A stretch of 56,302 nt of DNA from an uncultured Alphaproteobacteria bacterium (GCA_902540805.1 CACBON010000009.1:1-56302), one strand, 5' to 3'. Positions 1-7,852 are shown, numbered from the stretch's first letter. Program-made: numbers and translations. Notes: a model not told the origin generated them from the letters alone.

Positions 1-252
1 GAAGTCGTTCAATTATGTGACAATACAATTAAGAATCTCTACTTATTAATCGATACAATTGACAAAGAAAGAAACACAACAATATCTAAAGATCTCGACT
101 ATCTCTACAAACATTGTCTTTTTGCTGTTGTTAGAGTTAGAGATCATAAAGATTATGAATTTCTAAACGGTTGTATTCAAATTTTAAGTGACATAACCGA
201 GGGTTGGGACAGAGTAGGCTCAGCTGTTAAGCGAGCTCCCGCTTTTGGTTAA
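1..252 (+). CDS. FliS-like flagellar protein, 5' end outside window
   Basis: The window opens inside a reading frame with no start codon; 83 residues remain before the TAA at 250-252. The visible part is all-helical. A segment of the type LYKHCLFAVVRVRDHKDYEFLNG followed by a GWD near the end resembles the C-terminal helices of FliS, the export chaperone that binds the flagellin C-terminus in the cytoplasm. It resembles the proteins at 1069-1467 and 3568-3966, suggesting paralogues. The flagellin gene starts 6 bases downstream, so the two are probably co-transcribed. The family call is by motif impression only; the missing N-terminus prevents a firm assignment. Confidence 0.5.
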   Translation, partial: EVVQLCDNTIKNLYLLIDTIDKERNTTISKDLDYLYKHCLFAVVRVRDHKDYEFLNGCIQILSDITEGWDRVGSAVKRAPAFG

Positions 253-258
253 TTCTTT

Positions 259-1023
259 ATGTCACTTGCACTATATCCAGCCATTAAACTAGGAAATAAT
301 CAAGAAAAGATAAGGAGATCAATATCTAGGTTAACAACTGGACTTAACATATTAGCAGGTGCAACGTCTGGTGAATTAGCACAAGGTATTTCTTTACAGG
401 CAGAGGGAAAGTCAAATCTAAAGGTTGTATCTACGACTCAAGTAGGCTTGGACTTATTAAAAACTGCGGAATCAGCGCTATTAGAGTTAGCTGCACTCGC
501 TTCTCGACTAAGAGAAATAGGGATTGCTGATACTGTTTCATCCAATAGTGCGTCAGATACTGCAGCACTTAATGCAGAAGCTATTGCGGTGAGCGACAGC
601 ATCGATGATATTGTATCTACAGCAAAGTTTCATGATTTGGTTATTTTATCTACTAGCGCAAGAACACTTGCCGCAGTCAAAGACGCAGAGGGAAACACGA
701 CGACAATCACAACTACAGCGGGTATAACAGCTACCAATATATCAGATGCAACCAATTCAAACACTACAGCAGACACTGCAATTGGTGAAATTGAAACATC
801 ATTAGGACATGTTGCTGGTCATATAAATACTTTGAGTGCATATCAGAATACCGCTAATGCACTGGCATCAATTGAATTGGAGTCTGCAGCAAAATTAATG
901 GATACTAATTTTGCACTCGAAACAGCAAAATTAATGAAAAAAACTTTAATCCAAAAATATGCTACTTCAATGGTGGCAAAAGCTAATGAGATCGAAGAAA
1001 ATAAAAAATTACTTATTCTCTAA
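259..1023 (+). CDS. Short flagellin (flagellar filament subunit)
   Basis: Structural protein of the filament, secreted through the flagellar export apparatus; it has no signal peptide. Residues 1-100 carry the N-terminal D0/D1 pattern (SISRLTTGLNI, then GLDLLKTAESALLEL and RLREIGI). Residues about 190-254 carry the C-terminal helix (ALETAKLMKKTLIQKYATSM, then KANEIEENKKLLIL). The middle (about 130-185) is short and Thr/Ala/Asp-rich, so outer D2/D3 domains are essentially absent. At 254 residues it is shorter than typical 270-500 residue flagellins. The Arg/Asn residues of canonical D0 are partly changed, so it is a divergent filament protein. It lies between two FliS-like genes, as expected for a flagellin with its chaperones. 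Confidence 0.85.
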   Translation: MSLALYPAIKLGNNQEKIRRSISRLTTGLNILAGATSGELAQGISLQAEGKSNLKVVSTTQVGLDLLKTAESALLELAALASRLREIGIADTVSSNSASDTAALNAEAIAVSDSIDDIVSTAKFHDLVILSTSARTLAAVKDAEGNTTTITTTAGITATNISDATNSNTTADTAIGEIETSLGHVAGHINTLSAYQNTANALASIELESAAKLMDTNFALETAKLMKKTLIQKYATSMVAKANEIEENKKLLIL

Positions 1024-1068
1024 ACTTTTATTTTTTTGGTCGTTTATATCTTTAAAGGAGTTATGGAA

Positions 1069-1467
1069 ATGAAAAACAAACAACAAACAGAAAACAAAGA
1101 AAACAATAAAGATCAAAATAATATGCCAAGTGCCAAAGAGCAATATAATATTATTCTTAAACTTTATAAAGGATTGCACGAAAATCTCGAAGAATTGTAT
1201 AAAAAATCTAAAGATAAAAAATCCTCAACTAATGCTAGTCAACTAGCTTATAAAGTTGATAAAATTGCATCAGGCCTTCATCTCACACTAAATTTTGAAG
1301 ATGAAAAAACTGTTAAGATTAGTGAGAATTTCAGAGATTTGTATAGACATGTACGATTTGCAATGAAAATGATTTATGAAAAGCAGGAGTACAAGTTCTT
1401 GAATTCTGCAAGAGATGTTGCGAAGACTTTATATGAATCTTGGGCAAAAATAAAGCCTACCATTTAA
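1069..1467 (+). CDS. FliS-like flagellar export chaperone paralogue
   Basis: A 132-residue helical protein, probably cytoplasmic. The start is set at ATG 1069 because AAAGGAG at 1054-1060 sits 8 bases before it; the in-frame ATG at 1063 is too close and the frame opens at TTG 1036. The first 25 residues are Lys/Asn/Gln-rich and probably disordered. The rest follows the FliS pattern: SAKEQYNIILKLYKGL, a basic loop, a helix ending LTLNFEDE, then RDLYRHVRFA and LYESW near the end. It is 45 bases after the flagellin stop, so likely in the same transcript. Function as a flagellin-binding chaperone is inferred from this pattern and context; key residues of canonical FliS cannot be checked here. Confidence 0.55.
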   Translation: MKNKQQTENKENNKDQNNMPSAKEQYNIILKLYKGLHENLEELYKKSKDKKSSTNASQLAYKVDKIASGLHLTLNFEDEKTVKISENFRDLYRHVRFAMKMIYEKQEYKFLNSARDVAKTLYESWAKIKPTI

Positions 1468-1506
1468 CATTTGTTATTTTTTCTTAATACCATAGAATAA
1501 AATTCG

Positions 1507-3213
1507 ATGGTAAAAAGGATTATTTCAGTGATTCTAACTGGACTAGTTGTCGGTTCGTCTGTAGCGATACTAGTCCAGGTATTTCTTTTTCTTGTAAATT
1601 ATTTGTCAAATTTATTAAGAACAGACCTCACTGACTTACTCAACCAACATCACTTTAGTATAAATGAATTAGTTATCAAAATTATTTTTTTCTTTCTAAT
1701 TGTTCCATTTTTAGTTGGTCTAATGGTAGGAGTGATAAGAAATCTTAATCAGGGAAAAAGATGGCATGGTCCACCAGATGTTATTCTTGCGGTTCATAAA
1801 GAGGATGAAGAGCTAAACATTAAATCAGGTTTTTTAACCTCAATTGCTTCTATTTTATCAATTTCATGTGGCAGTTCAGTAGGGCAGTATGGACCTTTGG
1901 TTCATTTTGGTGGAACAATTGGAGCAGAAATAAAAAAATTATTTTCATACGCACCAGATTATAAAATATTAGTAAGCTCAGGTGTTGCAGCAGCAATTTC
2001 TGCTGGTTTTGGAGCTCCTCTTGCTGGATTGATTTATGCCAGAGAAGTAGTGTTGAGACACCAATCTTTAGCAAGTTTTTCACCAATACTTTTATCTTCA
2101 ATAATTTCATATTTTTTTACTGTTGAAGTTTTTAAGTATGAACCAACGTTTGATATTCCTAATGTCACTGGAAATAGTCCAATAAACATTGTGATAATAA
2201 TATTGGCTGGAATTCTTGCAGGCCTTTTAGCGAGTTTATATTCTTTTTTTCTTACGAACAAAAACCTTAATTTCTTAAATAATTTTGGTTCTAAAAATTA
2301 TCTTACGCCTGCGTATGCCGGTTTGATATGCGGAATAATTGCAATAAAGTTTCCTGAGGTTACAGGAATTGGTTCAGAAACAATAAATAACATGTTAAAT
2401 AATAGAATTTCATTGAATTCGGCGTTAACATTTTTAATTCTAAAATTACTTCTTACAACAATCTGTATTAGAATGGGCTTGGTCGGAGGTATATTTGCAC
2501 CCGCACTTTTTTTAGGGGCAAGCCTTGGAGTTGTTTCAGCCGGTCTAGCAGTAATTGTCTCTGAAAATATTAATCCCTATCTCGTGATTTTGTCTTCAAT
2601 GTCGGCTTTAGGTAGCTGTATAATTGGGGGGCCAATAGCTAATGTACTTATCATATTTGAACTAACATCTAATTATCAAGCTGCTTTATCTGCTGGTGTA
2701 TGCATCGTTGTTGCTACTATTGTATCCTCACAATTAATAGGTCAGTCAACTTTTGATCAGCTTTTAAACAATAGAAAGATCGATATTACAGTCGGAAGAG
2801 ATATTTTATTCCTTCAGCGAAAAAAAATAAAAGAAATTGTGAATAAAAACTTTTTAAAACTAAATGGTGATATCACAATTAAAAGTGCGATTGAAAAGTT
2901 TAAAGACTCGAATTGTAGTGAAGCCTATTATATTGGAAATAAAAATAAATTATTAGGGAAAATTACTTTACAAGCATTGTTATCATACAAATTAAACCAA
3001 AAAATTAGCGACATTAAAAAGTCAAAGTTTTTGAAAATAAATGATTACGAAGATTTGTCTAAGACAATTGAGAAATGCAGGGATTTTGTTGGGGAGTCTG
3101 TCCCGGTAATTGATGACAAAGGAAGAATTATAGGTGTGTTTAGTGAAAGCGATTTATTTATAAGTTATTTAGAGGCCGAAAAATTCAGGGCAGAGGTAGA
3201 AACTAAATCGTAA
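1507..3213 (+). CDS. ClC-family chloride channel/transporter with CBS domains
   Basis: A 568-residue membrane protein: a ClC pore domain (about residues 1-430, roughly ten or more hydrophobic segments) followed by a cytoplasmic pair of CBS domains (about 455-560, ending ESDLFISYLE). The second anion-pathway motif is canonical (GGIFAPALFLGASLG). The first motif, normally GREGP, reads GQYGP, with Tyr128 where the gating glutamate sits; the usual GSGIPG loop is replaced by HGPPDVIL. Loss of the gating glutamate would be expected to uncouple proton exchange, so a passive anion pathway is the inference. The gene sits inside a flagellar gene set, 40 bases after a FliS-like gene, and its 3' end overlaps the convergent small gene by 11 bases. 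Confidence 0.85.
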   Translation: MVKRIISVILTGLVVGSSVAILVQVFLFLVNYLSNLLRTDLTDLLNQHHFSINELVIKIIFFFLIVPFLVGLMVGVIRNLNQGKRWHGPPDVILAVHKEDEELNIKSGFLTSIASILSISCGSSVGQYGPLVHFGGTIGAEIKKLFSYAPDYKILVSSGVAAAISAGFGAPLAGLIYAREVVLRHQSLASFSPILLSSIISYFFTVEVFKYEPTFDIPNVTGNSPINIVIIILAGILAGLLASLYSFFLTNKNLNFLNNFGSKNYLTPAYAGLICGIIAIKFPEVTGIGSETINNMLNNRISLNSALTFLILKLLLTTICIRMGLVGGIFAPALFLGASLGVVSAGLAVIVSENINPYLVILSSMSALGSCIIGGPIANVLIIFELTSNYQAALSAGVCIVVATIVSSQLIGQSTFDQLLNNRKIDITVGRDILFLQRKKIKEIVNKNFLKLNGDITIKSAIEKFKDSNCSEAYYIGNKNKLLGKITLQALLSYKLNQKISDIKKSKFLKINDYEDLSKTIEKCRDFVGESVPVIDDKGRIIGVFSESDLFISYLEAEKFRAEVETKS

Positions 3214-3550
3214 AATCAATGCTATTTTTTTGCTGATTTGATGTTGTTTTCATTGATGAAATCATTAGATATCTTGTGACAATCTCATTGTGAAAATAAA
3301 CTGGACTAAATAATTCCCTAGCTTTCAAAAAAGCTTCTGTGGATACACCATTACCTGGTGCAAGTTTAGGACTGTAAACTTTTTTTTTATGAAGTTCAGA
3401 ATTTTCTCTATTATAAGGGTTCAAATTGTAGTTGTCACCAACTTCGGTAACTATATTTCTATTTTGAAGAGGATGTGGCACACCTTTTGCTATATTATCT
3501 ATAGTTTTATTATTAATTGGTTCAAAATAGTTATAATTAGGGTTTATCAT
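3203..3550 (-). CDS. Hypothetical protein, 115 residues, within flagellar locus
   Basis: Not recognised. A soluble, Asn/Tyr/Pro-rich N-terminal half (about 1-60) is followed by a more ordered segment (about 65-105, SPKLAPGNGVSTEAFLKAR and a helix LFSPVYFHNEIVTRYLMISS). There is no signal peptide or membrane helix. It converges on the ClC gene, overlapping 11 bases, and diverges from fliS with 17 bases between start codons. The competing forward-strand frame here is only 60 residues and low-complexity, so the reverse frame is preferred. Its position between filament chaperone genes makes a flagellar role possible, but nothing in the sequence proves it. Confidence 0.5.
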   Translation of the reverse strand: MINPNYNYFEPINNKTIDNIAKGVPHPLQNRNIVTEVGDNYNLNPYNRENSELHKKKVYSPKLAPGNGVSTEAFLKARELFSPVYFHNEIVTRYLMISSMKTTSNQQKNSIDFTI

Positions 3551-3567
3551 AAAATAAATAGTAACTC

Positions 3568-3966
3568 ATGAAACTTAATCAGGCAAAGAAATTTTATAAA
3601 AAAAGTCAAAATGATGGGCTTGAAAATATAAATCCATTCGAGATCTTTAAAAAAATTAACTATGAATTAGTTAAGGCACTTCAAATTGTGTCTGAAAAAA
3701 TTGAAAAAAAAGAAATTGATGAAGTAAGACAAAAAAATTTTACAAAAGCTCTTACAATAATTTACACTTTGCAAACGAACCTTGACTTTGAAAAAGAACT
3801 AAAACTTTCAACAGATTTTTTCAAATTTTATGAATTTTGTAGAAAAAAACTTATCGAGGGCATTACAGGTCTTAAAAGTAAAGAAATTCTAAAATCTGCC
3901 GTTAACTTAGATAAAATGTTTAATTTTAATTACATACAAATAAATGGAATAAATAATGTTATCTGA
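3568..3966 (+). CDS. fliS: Flagellar export chaperone FliS
   Basis: This is the most canonical of the three FliS-type proteins here, 132 residues. Family features are NPFEIFKKINYELVKAL near residues 22-38 (FliS: NPYEVI..LYDGAL), the helix ALTIIYTLQTNLDFEKE at 61-77 and FYEFCRKKLIEG at 88-98 (FliS: LY.Y...RL). FliS binds the flagellin C-terminus and prevents its assembly in the cytoplasm. The start ATG 3568 faces a reverse-strand gene starting at 3550. It overlaps the next gene by 11 bases, the classical fliS-fliT arrangement, which strengthens the call. Confidence 0.75.
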   Translation: MKLNQAKKFYKKSQNDGLENINPFEIFKKINYELVKALQIVSEKIEKKEIDEVRQKNFTKALTIIYTLQTNLDFEKELKLSTDFFKFYEFCRKKLIEGITGLKSKEILKSAVNLDKMFNFNYIQINGINNVI

Positions 3967-4288
3967 TAAGTTTTATGAAAAAGAATATTCTGAAAATTCA
4001 AGAGTATCAGAAAAGATCGCTAAACTAGAGGAATTAAGTATATCTATGACAAACTTAATTGATTCTGGAAATTCTGAAAAAATCCATCATTTGGAAAAAA
4101 TGAGACAAAAGATTTTAAAAGACATTATAAAAAAAAAGGAAACAGTCAGTAAACATTTAGAATCAAAAATTTCAAATATATTTTATTTAAATAATAGAAT
4201 GATAGAAAAAGTTCAAAGAGAAAAAACTAAAAGTTTAGATTCAATTAAGAAAAAAATTAAGTTTTATGAATCTTACAAACAATTTTAA
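3956..4288 (+). CDS. FliT-like flagellar protein
   Basis: A 110-residue, Lys/Glu/Ser-rich, entirely helical protein with coiled-coil character (residues about 15-105), no membrane segment and no signal. It starts within the fliS gene (11-base overlap), the position where fliT is usually found. FliT is a small helical chaperone for the filament cap FliD. Sequence identity in FliT families is low, so the name rests on size, helix content and position; a generic flagellar accessory protein is the alternative. Confidence 0.45.
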   Translation: MLSDKFYEKEYSENSRVSEKIAKLEELSISMTNLIDSGNSEKIHHLEKMRQKILKDIIKKKETVSKHLESKISNIFYLNNRMIEKVQREKTKSLDSIKKKIKFYESYKQF

Positions 4289-4380
4289 TAATTAAATAGT
4301 TATTTAAGTTTTTTTACAAAAAATATTGTAATTCCTAAAGACACCTCACTATAACATTAAGATATTTCTTTAAATGTGAT

Positions 4381-4405
4381 AAATGAAAATACTTTTCATT
4401 TTTTT
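4381..4405 (+). terminator. Probable intrinsic terminator of the flagellar operon
   Basis: A nine-base inverted repeat, AAATGAAAA (4381-4389) and TTTTCATTT (4393-4401), has a TAC loop and runs directly into a T tract to 4405. The stem is AT-rich, as expected in this genome. It lies 93 bases after the fliT-like gene and 75 before the ferritin-like gene, so it separates two transcription units. The remaining bases of this 190-base gap are AT-rich and show no further gene. Confidence 0.5.
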
Positions 4406-4479
4406 AATTCGTTAACTCTTTTAATTATTTAGATTTTTTGATATCAGAAAGTAATGATTAATTTCAAGGAGAGATAATA

Positions 4480-4917
4480 GTGAAAGAACTTAACAAAGAA
4501 AAAACTATTTCTGCATTAAATGAGATTTTGAAATATGAACTAGCTGGTGTTGTTAAATATACTCATTTTGCTTTAATGGTTACTGGACCAAATAGACTTA
4601 GTTTAGATAAATTCTTCAAAGAACAAGCTGAAGAATCTTTAGAACATGCGCAACAAGCAGGAGAACTGTTAACTGGACTTGGAGGGCATCCGTCACAAGC
4701 AATTCCAAAAATTGAAGAAACAAATCAACATTCTATAGAAAATTTATTAAAAGAGAGTCTTGCACATGAAGAAATGGCGATTGATCTTTATAAAAATTTA
4801 TTAGATTGTTCGGAAAATAAAAGCCTATACGTCGAGGAGTATGCTAGAGAGATGATAAAACAAGAAGAGATGCATAGTATTGAAATCAAAAAAATGTTAA
4901 GAGACTACGAGGTTTAA
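4480..4917 (+). CDS. Bacterioferritin-like (ferritin-fold) protein
   Basis: A 145-residue four-helix protein of the bacterioferritin/ferritin-like superfamily, presumably cytoplasmic iron storage or peroxide/iron handling. Visible ligand-type residues are Glu20 in helix A (YELAGVVKYTHF), Glu/His in helix B (AEESLEHAQQAG, His56), Glu in helix C (AHEEMAIDLY) and QEEMHSIE in helix D. The start is GTG 4480, preceded by AAGGAGA at 4467-4473, a good ribosome site. It is slightly shorter than typical Bfr (about 157), and a haem-binding methionine is not evident, so a haem-free relative is possible. It has its own upstream region after the flagellar terminator. Confidence 0.75.
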   Translation: MKELNKEKTISALNEILKYELAGVVKYTHFALMVTGPNRLSLDKFFKEQAEESLEHAQQAGELLTGLGGHPSQAIPKIEETNQHSIENLLKESLAHEEMAIDLYKNLLDCSENKSLYVEEYAREMIKQEEMHSIEIKKMLRDYEV

Positions 4918-4934
4918 TTTTTTTATGTATATTT

Positions 4935-5828
4935 GTGCACAAATTTAGCTTAATTTTATTAATTTTTATTTTTTTAATATTAAGTTTTACTTTTCCTAGT
5001 CTATTCACAGAATTTAAATCTTCAATTCCCTACCTTTTAGGATTAGTTATGTTTGGTATGGGGGCTTCGCTTCAGTTGCAGGAAATAAAAAATATTTTAA
5101 CTGAACCAAAGTGGCTGTTTACCACAGTTATTTTACAGTTCTCGATAATGCCTTTTTTGGCATTTCTTTTAGTTGTCATTTTTGATTTCCCAAAAGAGAT
5201 TGCACTAGGTTTTATTATTTTGGGCTCATGTCCAGGCGGAACAGCTTCTAATGTAATTGCATATATTTGTAAGGCAAATTTGTCCTTGTCAATCCTCTGT
5301 ACTTTTCTGTCCACAGCTTTAGCTGTTTTTTTTACCCCTGCTTTAATTTTTTTATTTGCTGATGAAAATATTGATATTGAAATTCTAAGTTTAATCAAAT
5401 CAACATTCTTTATTGTTTTTCTTCCTGTTGTGTGTGGAATACTGATGAAAATTTTTATTAGAAACAAAGAAAAAACTTTGTTGAAGTTTTTTCCATTATT
5501 TTCAGAAATTTCTATTGCGTTAATCATTGGAATTATTTTTTCAATTAATATTGATAGTTTTAGTAATCTTTCTTTGAATATTCTAGTTGCTGTTGCGTTG
5601 CACAATTTAATTGGTCTTTTTTTAGGATTCTTAATTGCAAGCTTTTTTAAATTCCCGATGGATGTAAAAAAAACAGTTGCAATTGAAGTTGCAATGCAAA
5701 ATTCTGGCTTAGGTATGACGCTAGCCTTAATGCATTTCACAAAGCTGGTTGCCTTGCCGTCAGCTCTATTTAGTCTTTGGCATAATATTTCTGCCTCAGG
5801 TCTTGTTTATTTTTGGAAAAAAAAATAA
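4935..5828 (+). CDS. BASS-family sodium-dependent transporter (bile acid:Na+ symporter fold)
   Basis: A 297-residue inner-membrane protein with about nine to ten hydrophobic segments. Family signatures are GMGASLQLQEIKNIL after the second segment (about residue 42), the sodium-site stretch GSCPGGTASNVIAY near residue 97, and the second-repeat motif AMQNSGLGMTLALM near 253. Bacterial members move organic acids such as pantothenate precursors, 2-keto acids or glycolate rather than bile acids; the substrate cannot be read from sequence. The start is GTG 4935, as the nearby ATG frame stops at once. It lies 17 bases after the ferritin-like gene and may be co-transcribed. Confidence 0.8.
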   Translation: MHKFSLILLIFIFLILSFTFPSLFTEFKSSIPYLLGLVMFGMGASLQLQEIKNILTEPKWLFTTVILQFSIMPFLAFLLVVIFDFPKEIALGFIILGSCPGGTASNVIAYICKANLSLSILCTFLSTALAVFFTPALIFLFADENIDIEILSLIKSTFFIVFLPVVCGILMKIFIRNKEKTLLKFFPLFSEISIALIIGIIFSINIDSFSNLSLNILVAVALHNLIGLFLGFLIASFFKFPMDVKKTVAIEVAMQNSGLGMTLALMHFTKLVALPSALFSLWHNISASGLVYFWKKK

Positions 5829-5865
5829 ATTAATAATTTAATATTTTACGAAAGGTTTTTCCCAA

Positions 5866-6093
5866 ATGAGAATAAGTGCAAAAAATCAAATAAAAGGTAA
5901 AGTTACCTCTGTTATACACGGATCAAGTTACTCTCAGGTATCTGTCGAACAAACGGACGCAGATGGAAATTTAACTGGAAGCTTTGTTCATGCAGCTGTT
6001 CCAGTTGATATATGTAAAGACATGGAACTTGGTAAAGGGAATGTAGTAACTTGTATTTTTCCTGCTGCAGCAGTTATAATTGGGAAACATTAG
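5866..6093 (+). CDS. Mop/TOBE-domain molybdate- or tungstate-binding protein
   Basis: A 75-residue single TOBE (Mop) domain, a small cytoplasmic oxyanion-binding protein that buffers molybdate or tungstate as an oligomer. The diagnostic start SAKNQIKGKVTSV (residues 4-16) is present, followed by two beta segments and a C-terminal PAAAVIIGKH of the type that ends this fold. It begins 37 bases after the transporter gene and lies 11 bases before a tungstate-type ABC permease, which supports the oxyanion role. Compared with standard Mop proteins there is a small insertion around residues 27-38. Confidence 0.8.
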   Translation: MRISAKNQIKGKVTSVIHGSSYSQVSVEQTDADGNLTGSFVHAAVPVDICKDMELGKGNVVTCIFPAAAVIIGKH

Positions 6094-6104
6094 TTTTCAT
6101 TTAA

Positions 6105-6800
6105 GTGGATGTTCTTTTAGAATCATTAAATTTAGTTTTTTCATTTGATCCTGACTTATATGAAATCATTTGGCTTTCATTAAAAGTATCACTTTTTGCT
6201 CTTACTTTTTCATGTTTTTTAGGTTTGCCCATATCTGGAGTTTTGTCATCTACAAATTTTACTGGAAAAAAAACTATAATTATTTTTTTTAATTCAATGA
6301 TGGCTTTACCTCCAGTGTTTGTAGGTCTATTGCTTTATATTTTATTTTCCCAAACAGGTCCTTTAGGATTTTTAGACATTTTATATACTCCGTCAATTAT
6401 GATTATTGCTCAGATGATAATAATTTTGCCAATAATTATTTCAGTTAGCACAGAACTGCTTCAACAAATGTTTGATGAGTATAAGGAAATGTTCGATACA
6501 TTTGAAGTTGATTTAATAAGTAGAATTAGAACAACAGTTTTTGATGCTAGAATTTCACTTGTGACATGCATTTTAACAGGTTTAGGTAGGGCTTTATCTG
6601 AGGTAGGCGCTATAATAATTGTTGGCGGAAATATCGTACACTACACAAGAGTTATGACGACAACAATTGCTTTAGAAACTTCGAAAGGAAATTTATCAAT
6701 GGCAATGTCTCTAGGAATTGTTCTGATAATAATTGCGATTTCTTTGAATGCAATAGTAATGATAATGAAAACAATTTCCAGGAAATATTCTTATGATTAA
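6105..6800 (+). CDS. tupB: Tungstate/molybdate ABC transporter permease (TupB type)
   Basis: A 231-residue inner-membrane permease with five or six hydrophobic helices. The cytoplasmic coupling segment with the EAA-like motif (LGRALSEVGAIIIVGGNI, about residues 163-180) matches the TupB/WtpB group, where ALSEVGAI is typical. The start is GTG 6105, shortly after the Mop gene; the ATPase gene overlaps by 8 bases. The neighbouring Mop protein supports tungstate or molybdate as cargo. No TupA-type periplasmic binding protein is present here, so that part must be encoded elsewhere or replaced. Confidence 0.8.
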   Translation: MDVLLESLNLVFSFDPDLYEIIWLSLKVSLFALTFSCFLGLPISGVLSSTNFTGKKTIIIFFNSMMALPPVFVGLLLYILFSQTGPLGFLDILYTPSIMIIAQMIIILPIIISVSTELLQQMFDEYKEMFDTFEVDLISRIRTTVFDARISLVTCILTGLGRALSEVGAIIIVGGNIVHYTRVMTTTIALETSKGNLSMAMSLGIVLIIIAISLNAIVMIMKTISRKYSYD

Positions 6801-7497
6801 TTCAGAAAATCGTATAACACTTAAAAATATAAATTATGGCGTGAACAACAAACCTTTTTTTAAAAATCTTTCAACAGACATTTCAACTAATGGTATTACA
6901 ATTATCCTTGGTCCAAATGGTTCAGGAAAAACTTTATTAACGAAAATTATCAAAGGATTAATAAAACCAGAAAGCGGAGAGATTTCAATAAAGTTAAATG
7001 GAACAACTCCCAAAACGGGATATCTCTCACAGAATATAATTTTTTTAAGACGTAATGTTTTCAATAACCTTGCATATCCTCTTGAAATAAAAGGGTTTAA
7101 CAAAAAAATGATAAATAAAAGGATTGAATTTTTATTAAAATATTTTGGATTTTCAAGCAAAAAGAAAATATCGGCTAGAAATCTCTCAGAAGGGAATAAA
7201 CAATATCTTTCCTTTATTAGAACATTGGTTTCTGAACCCAACCTTTTGATTTTGGATGAACCAAGTTCTAATCTTGATATGCGATTCACAAAAAAATTAG
7301 AAAATTTTTTAATTAAAGAAAGGAATAGAATAAAAATTATTATGGTTACGCATGACCTATTCCAAGCAAAAAGATTAGCTGATGAGATTTTATTTATTAA
7401 TGATGGAGAGATAATTGAAGTTTCTACAAAAAATAAATTTCTTAAATCAAAAAATAAGTTGATTCAAAAGTTTTTGAAAGAGGGTGTTATATATTAA
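6793..7497 (+). CDS. tupC: Tungstate/molybdate ABC transporter ATPase (TupC type)
   Basis: A 234-residue ABC ATPase that powers the TupB permease. Walker A is GPNGSGKT (residues 40-47), the Q-loop YLSQN is near 77-81, Walker B is LLILDEP (151-157), the D-loop follows, and the switch His is in MVTHD near 184. The signature motif reads LSEGNKQ (131-137) rather than LSGGQ. There is no C-terminal TOBE domain; that function may be taken by the separate Mop protein. It starts inside tupB by translational overlap and converges on a reverse-strand gene 4 bases away. Confidence 0.85.
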   Translation: MINSENRITLKNINYGVNNKPFFKNLSTDISTNGITIILGPNGSGKTLLTKIIKGLIKPESGEISIKLNGTTPKTGYLSQNIIFLRRNVFNNLAYPLEIKGFNKKMINKRIEFLLKYFGFSSKKKISARNLSEGNKQYLSFIRTLVSEPNLLILDEPSSNLDMRFTKKLENFLIKERNRIKIIMVTHDLFQAKRLADEILFINDGEIIEVSTKNKFLKSKNKLIQKFLKEGVIY

Positions 7498-7501
7498 ACT
7501 T

Positions 7502-7852
7502 TTAATAGCTTTCTATTATTTGGAGAGTTAACCTTGTATAGAAATAAGTACAGTTTAGTCCTATTATAAACATTATAAATAACCTAAAAGATTTATCTAA
7601 ATTTTCACCTATCCATAAAATAAATCTTTCTGATTGAGAAACTTTTAGACAAACTTCAAAAATAATAATAGAAGAAAATAAAAAATTTAAGATTTGTATT
7701 TTCTTTATGTCATAAAAATTTAATACTAGTGTTGAGGATAAAATATAAATAATCGAAAAGATCAATATAAAAAGTAGACAATTTTTTTTTGTTCTTAAAA
7801 CTTTAGAAATAAAACGTCCTTTTAGATCAAAAATTTCAGATACCATGTACAT
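7502..7852 (-). CDS. Hypothetical integral membrane protein
   Basis: Not recognised. From ATG 7852 it has 116 residues with three hydrophobic segments (about 24-46, 55-74 and 88-108), broken by a basic loop RFISKVLRTKKN and an acidic helix LDKSFR. The frame is open for about 30 codons upstream of that ATG and would encode a further hydrophobic helix (FFIVLLVLLF), so the true start may be a rarer codon further up (around 7900), giving four membrane segments. It is the last of three small reverse-strand genes behind the iron transporter and ends 4 bases from tupC. Confidence 0.5.
   Translation of the reverse strand: MYMVSEIFDLKGRFISKVLRTKKNCLLFILIFSIIYILSSTLVLNFYDIKKIQILNFLFSSIIIFEVCLKVSQSERFILWIGENLDKSFRLFIMFIIGLNCTYFYTRLTLQIIESY

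Noticed and set aside
3389-3571. 60-codon forward frame opposite the hypothetical gene
   Set aside because: Shorter, Ile/Phe-rich and overlapping the fliS start; the reverse frame is more protein-like.
4289-4479. Possible small RNA or riboswitch in the largest gap
   Set aside because: Apart from the terminator-like hairpin the 190 bases are AT-rich low-complexity; no conserved structure is visible.
5072-5740. 222-codon reverse-strand frame
   Set aside because: It is antisense to the BASS transporter, Lys/Ile-rich without domain pattern, and has no spaced ribosome site; it is a shadow of hydrophobic codons.
6834-7289. 151-codon reverse-strand frame
   Set aside because: Antisense to tupC, which has all ABC motifs; no family resemblance in the reverse frame.
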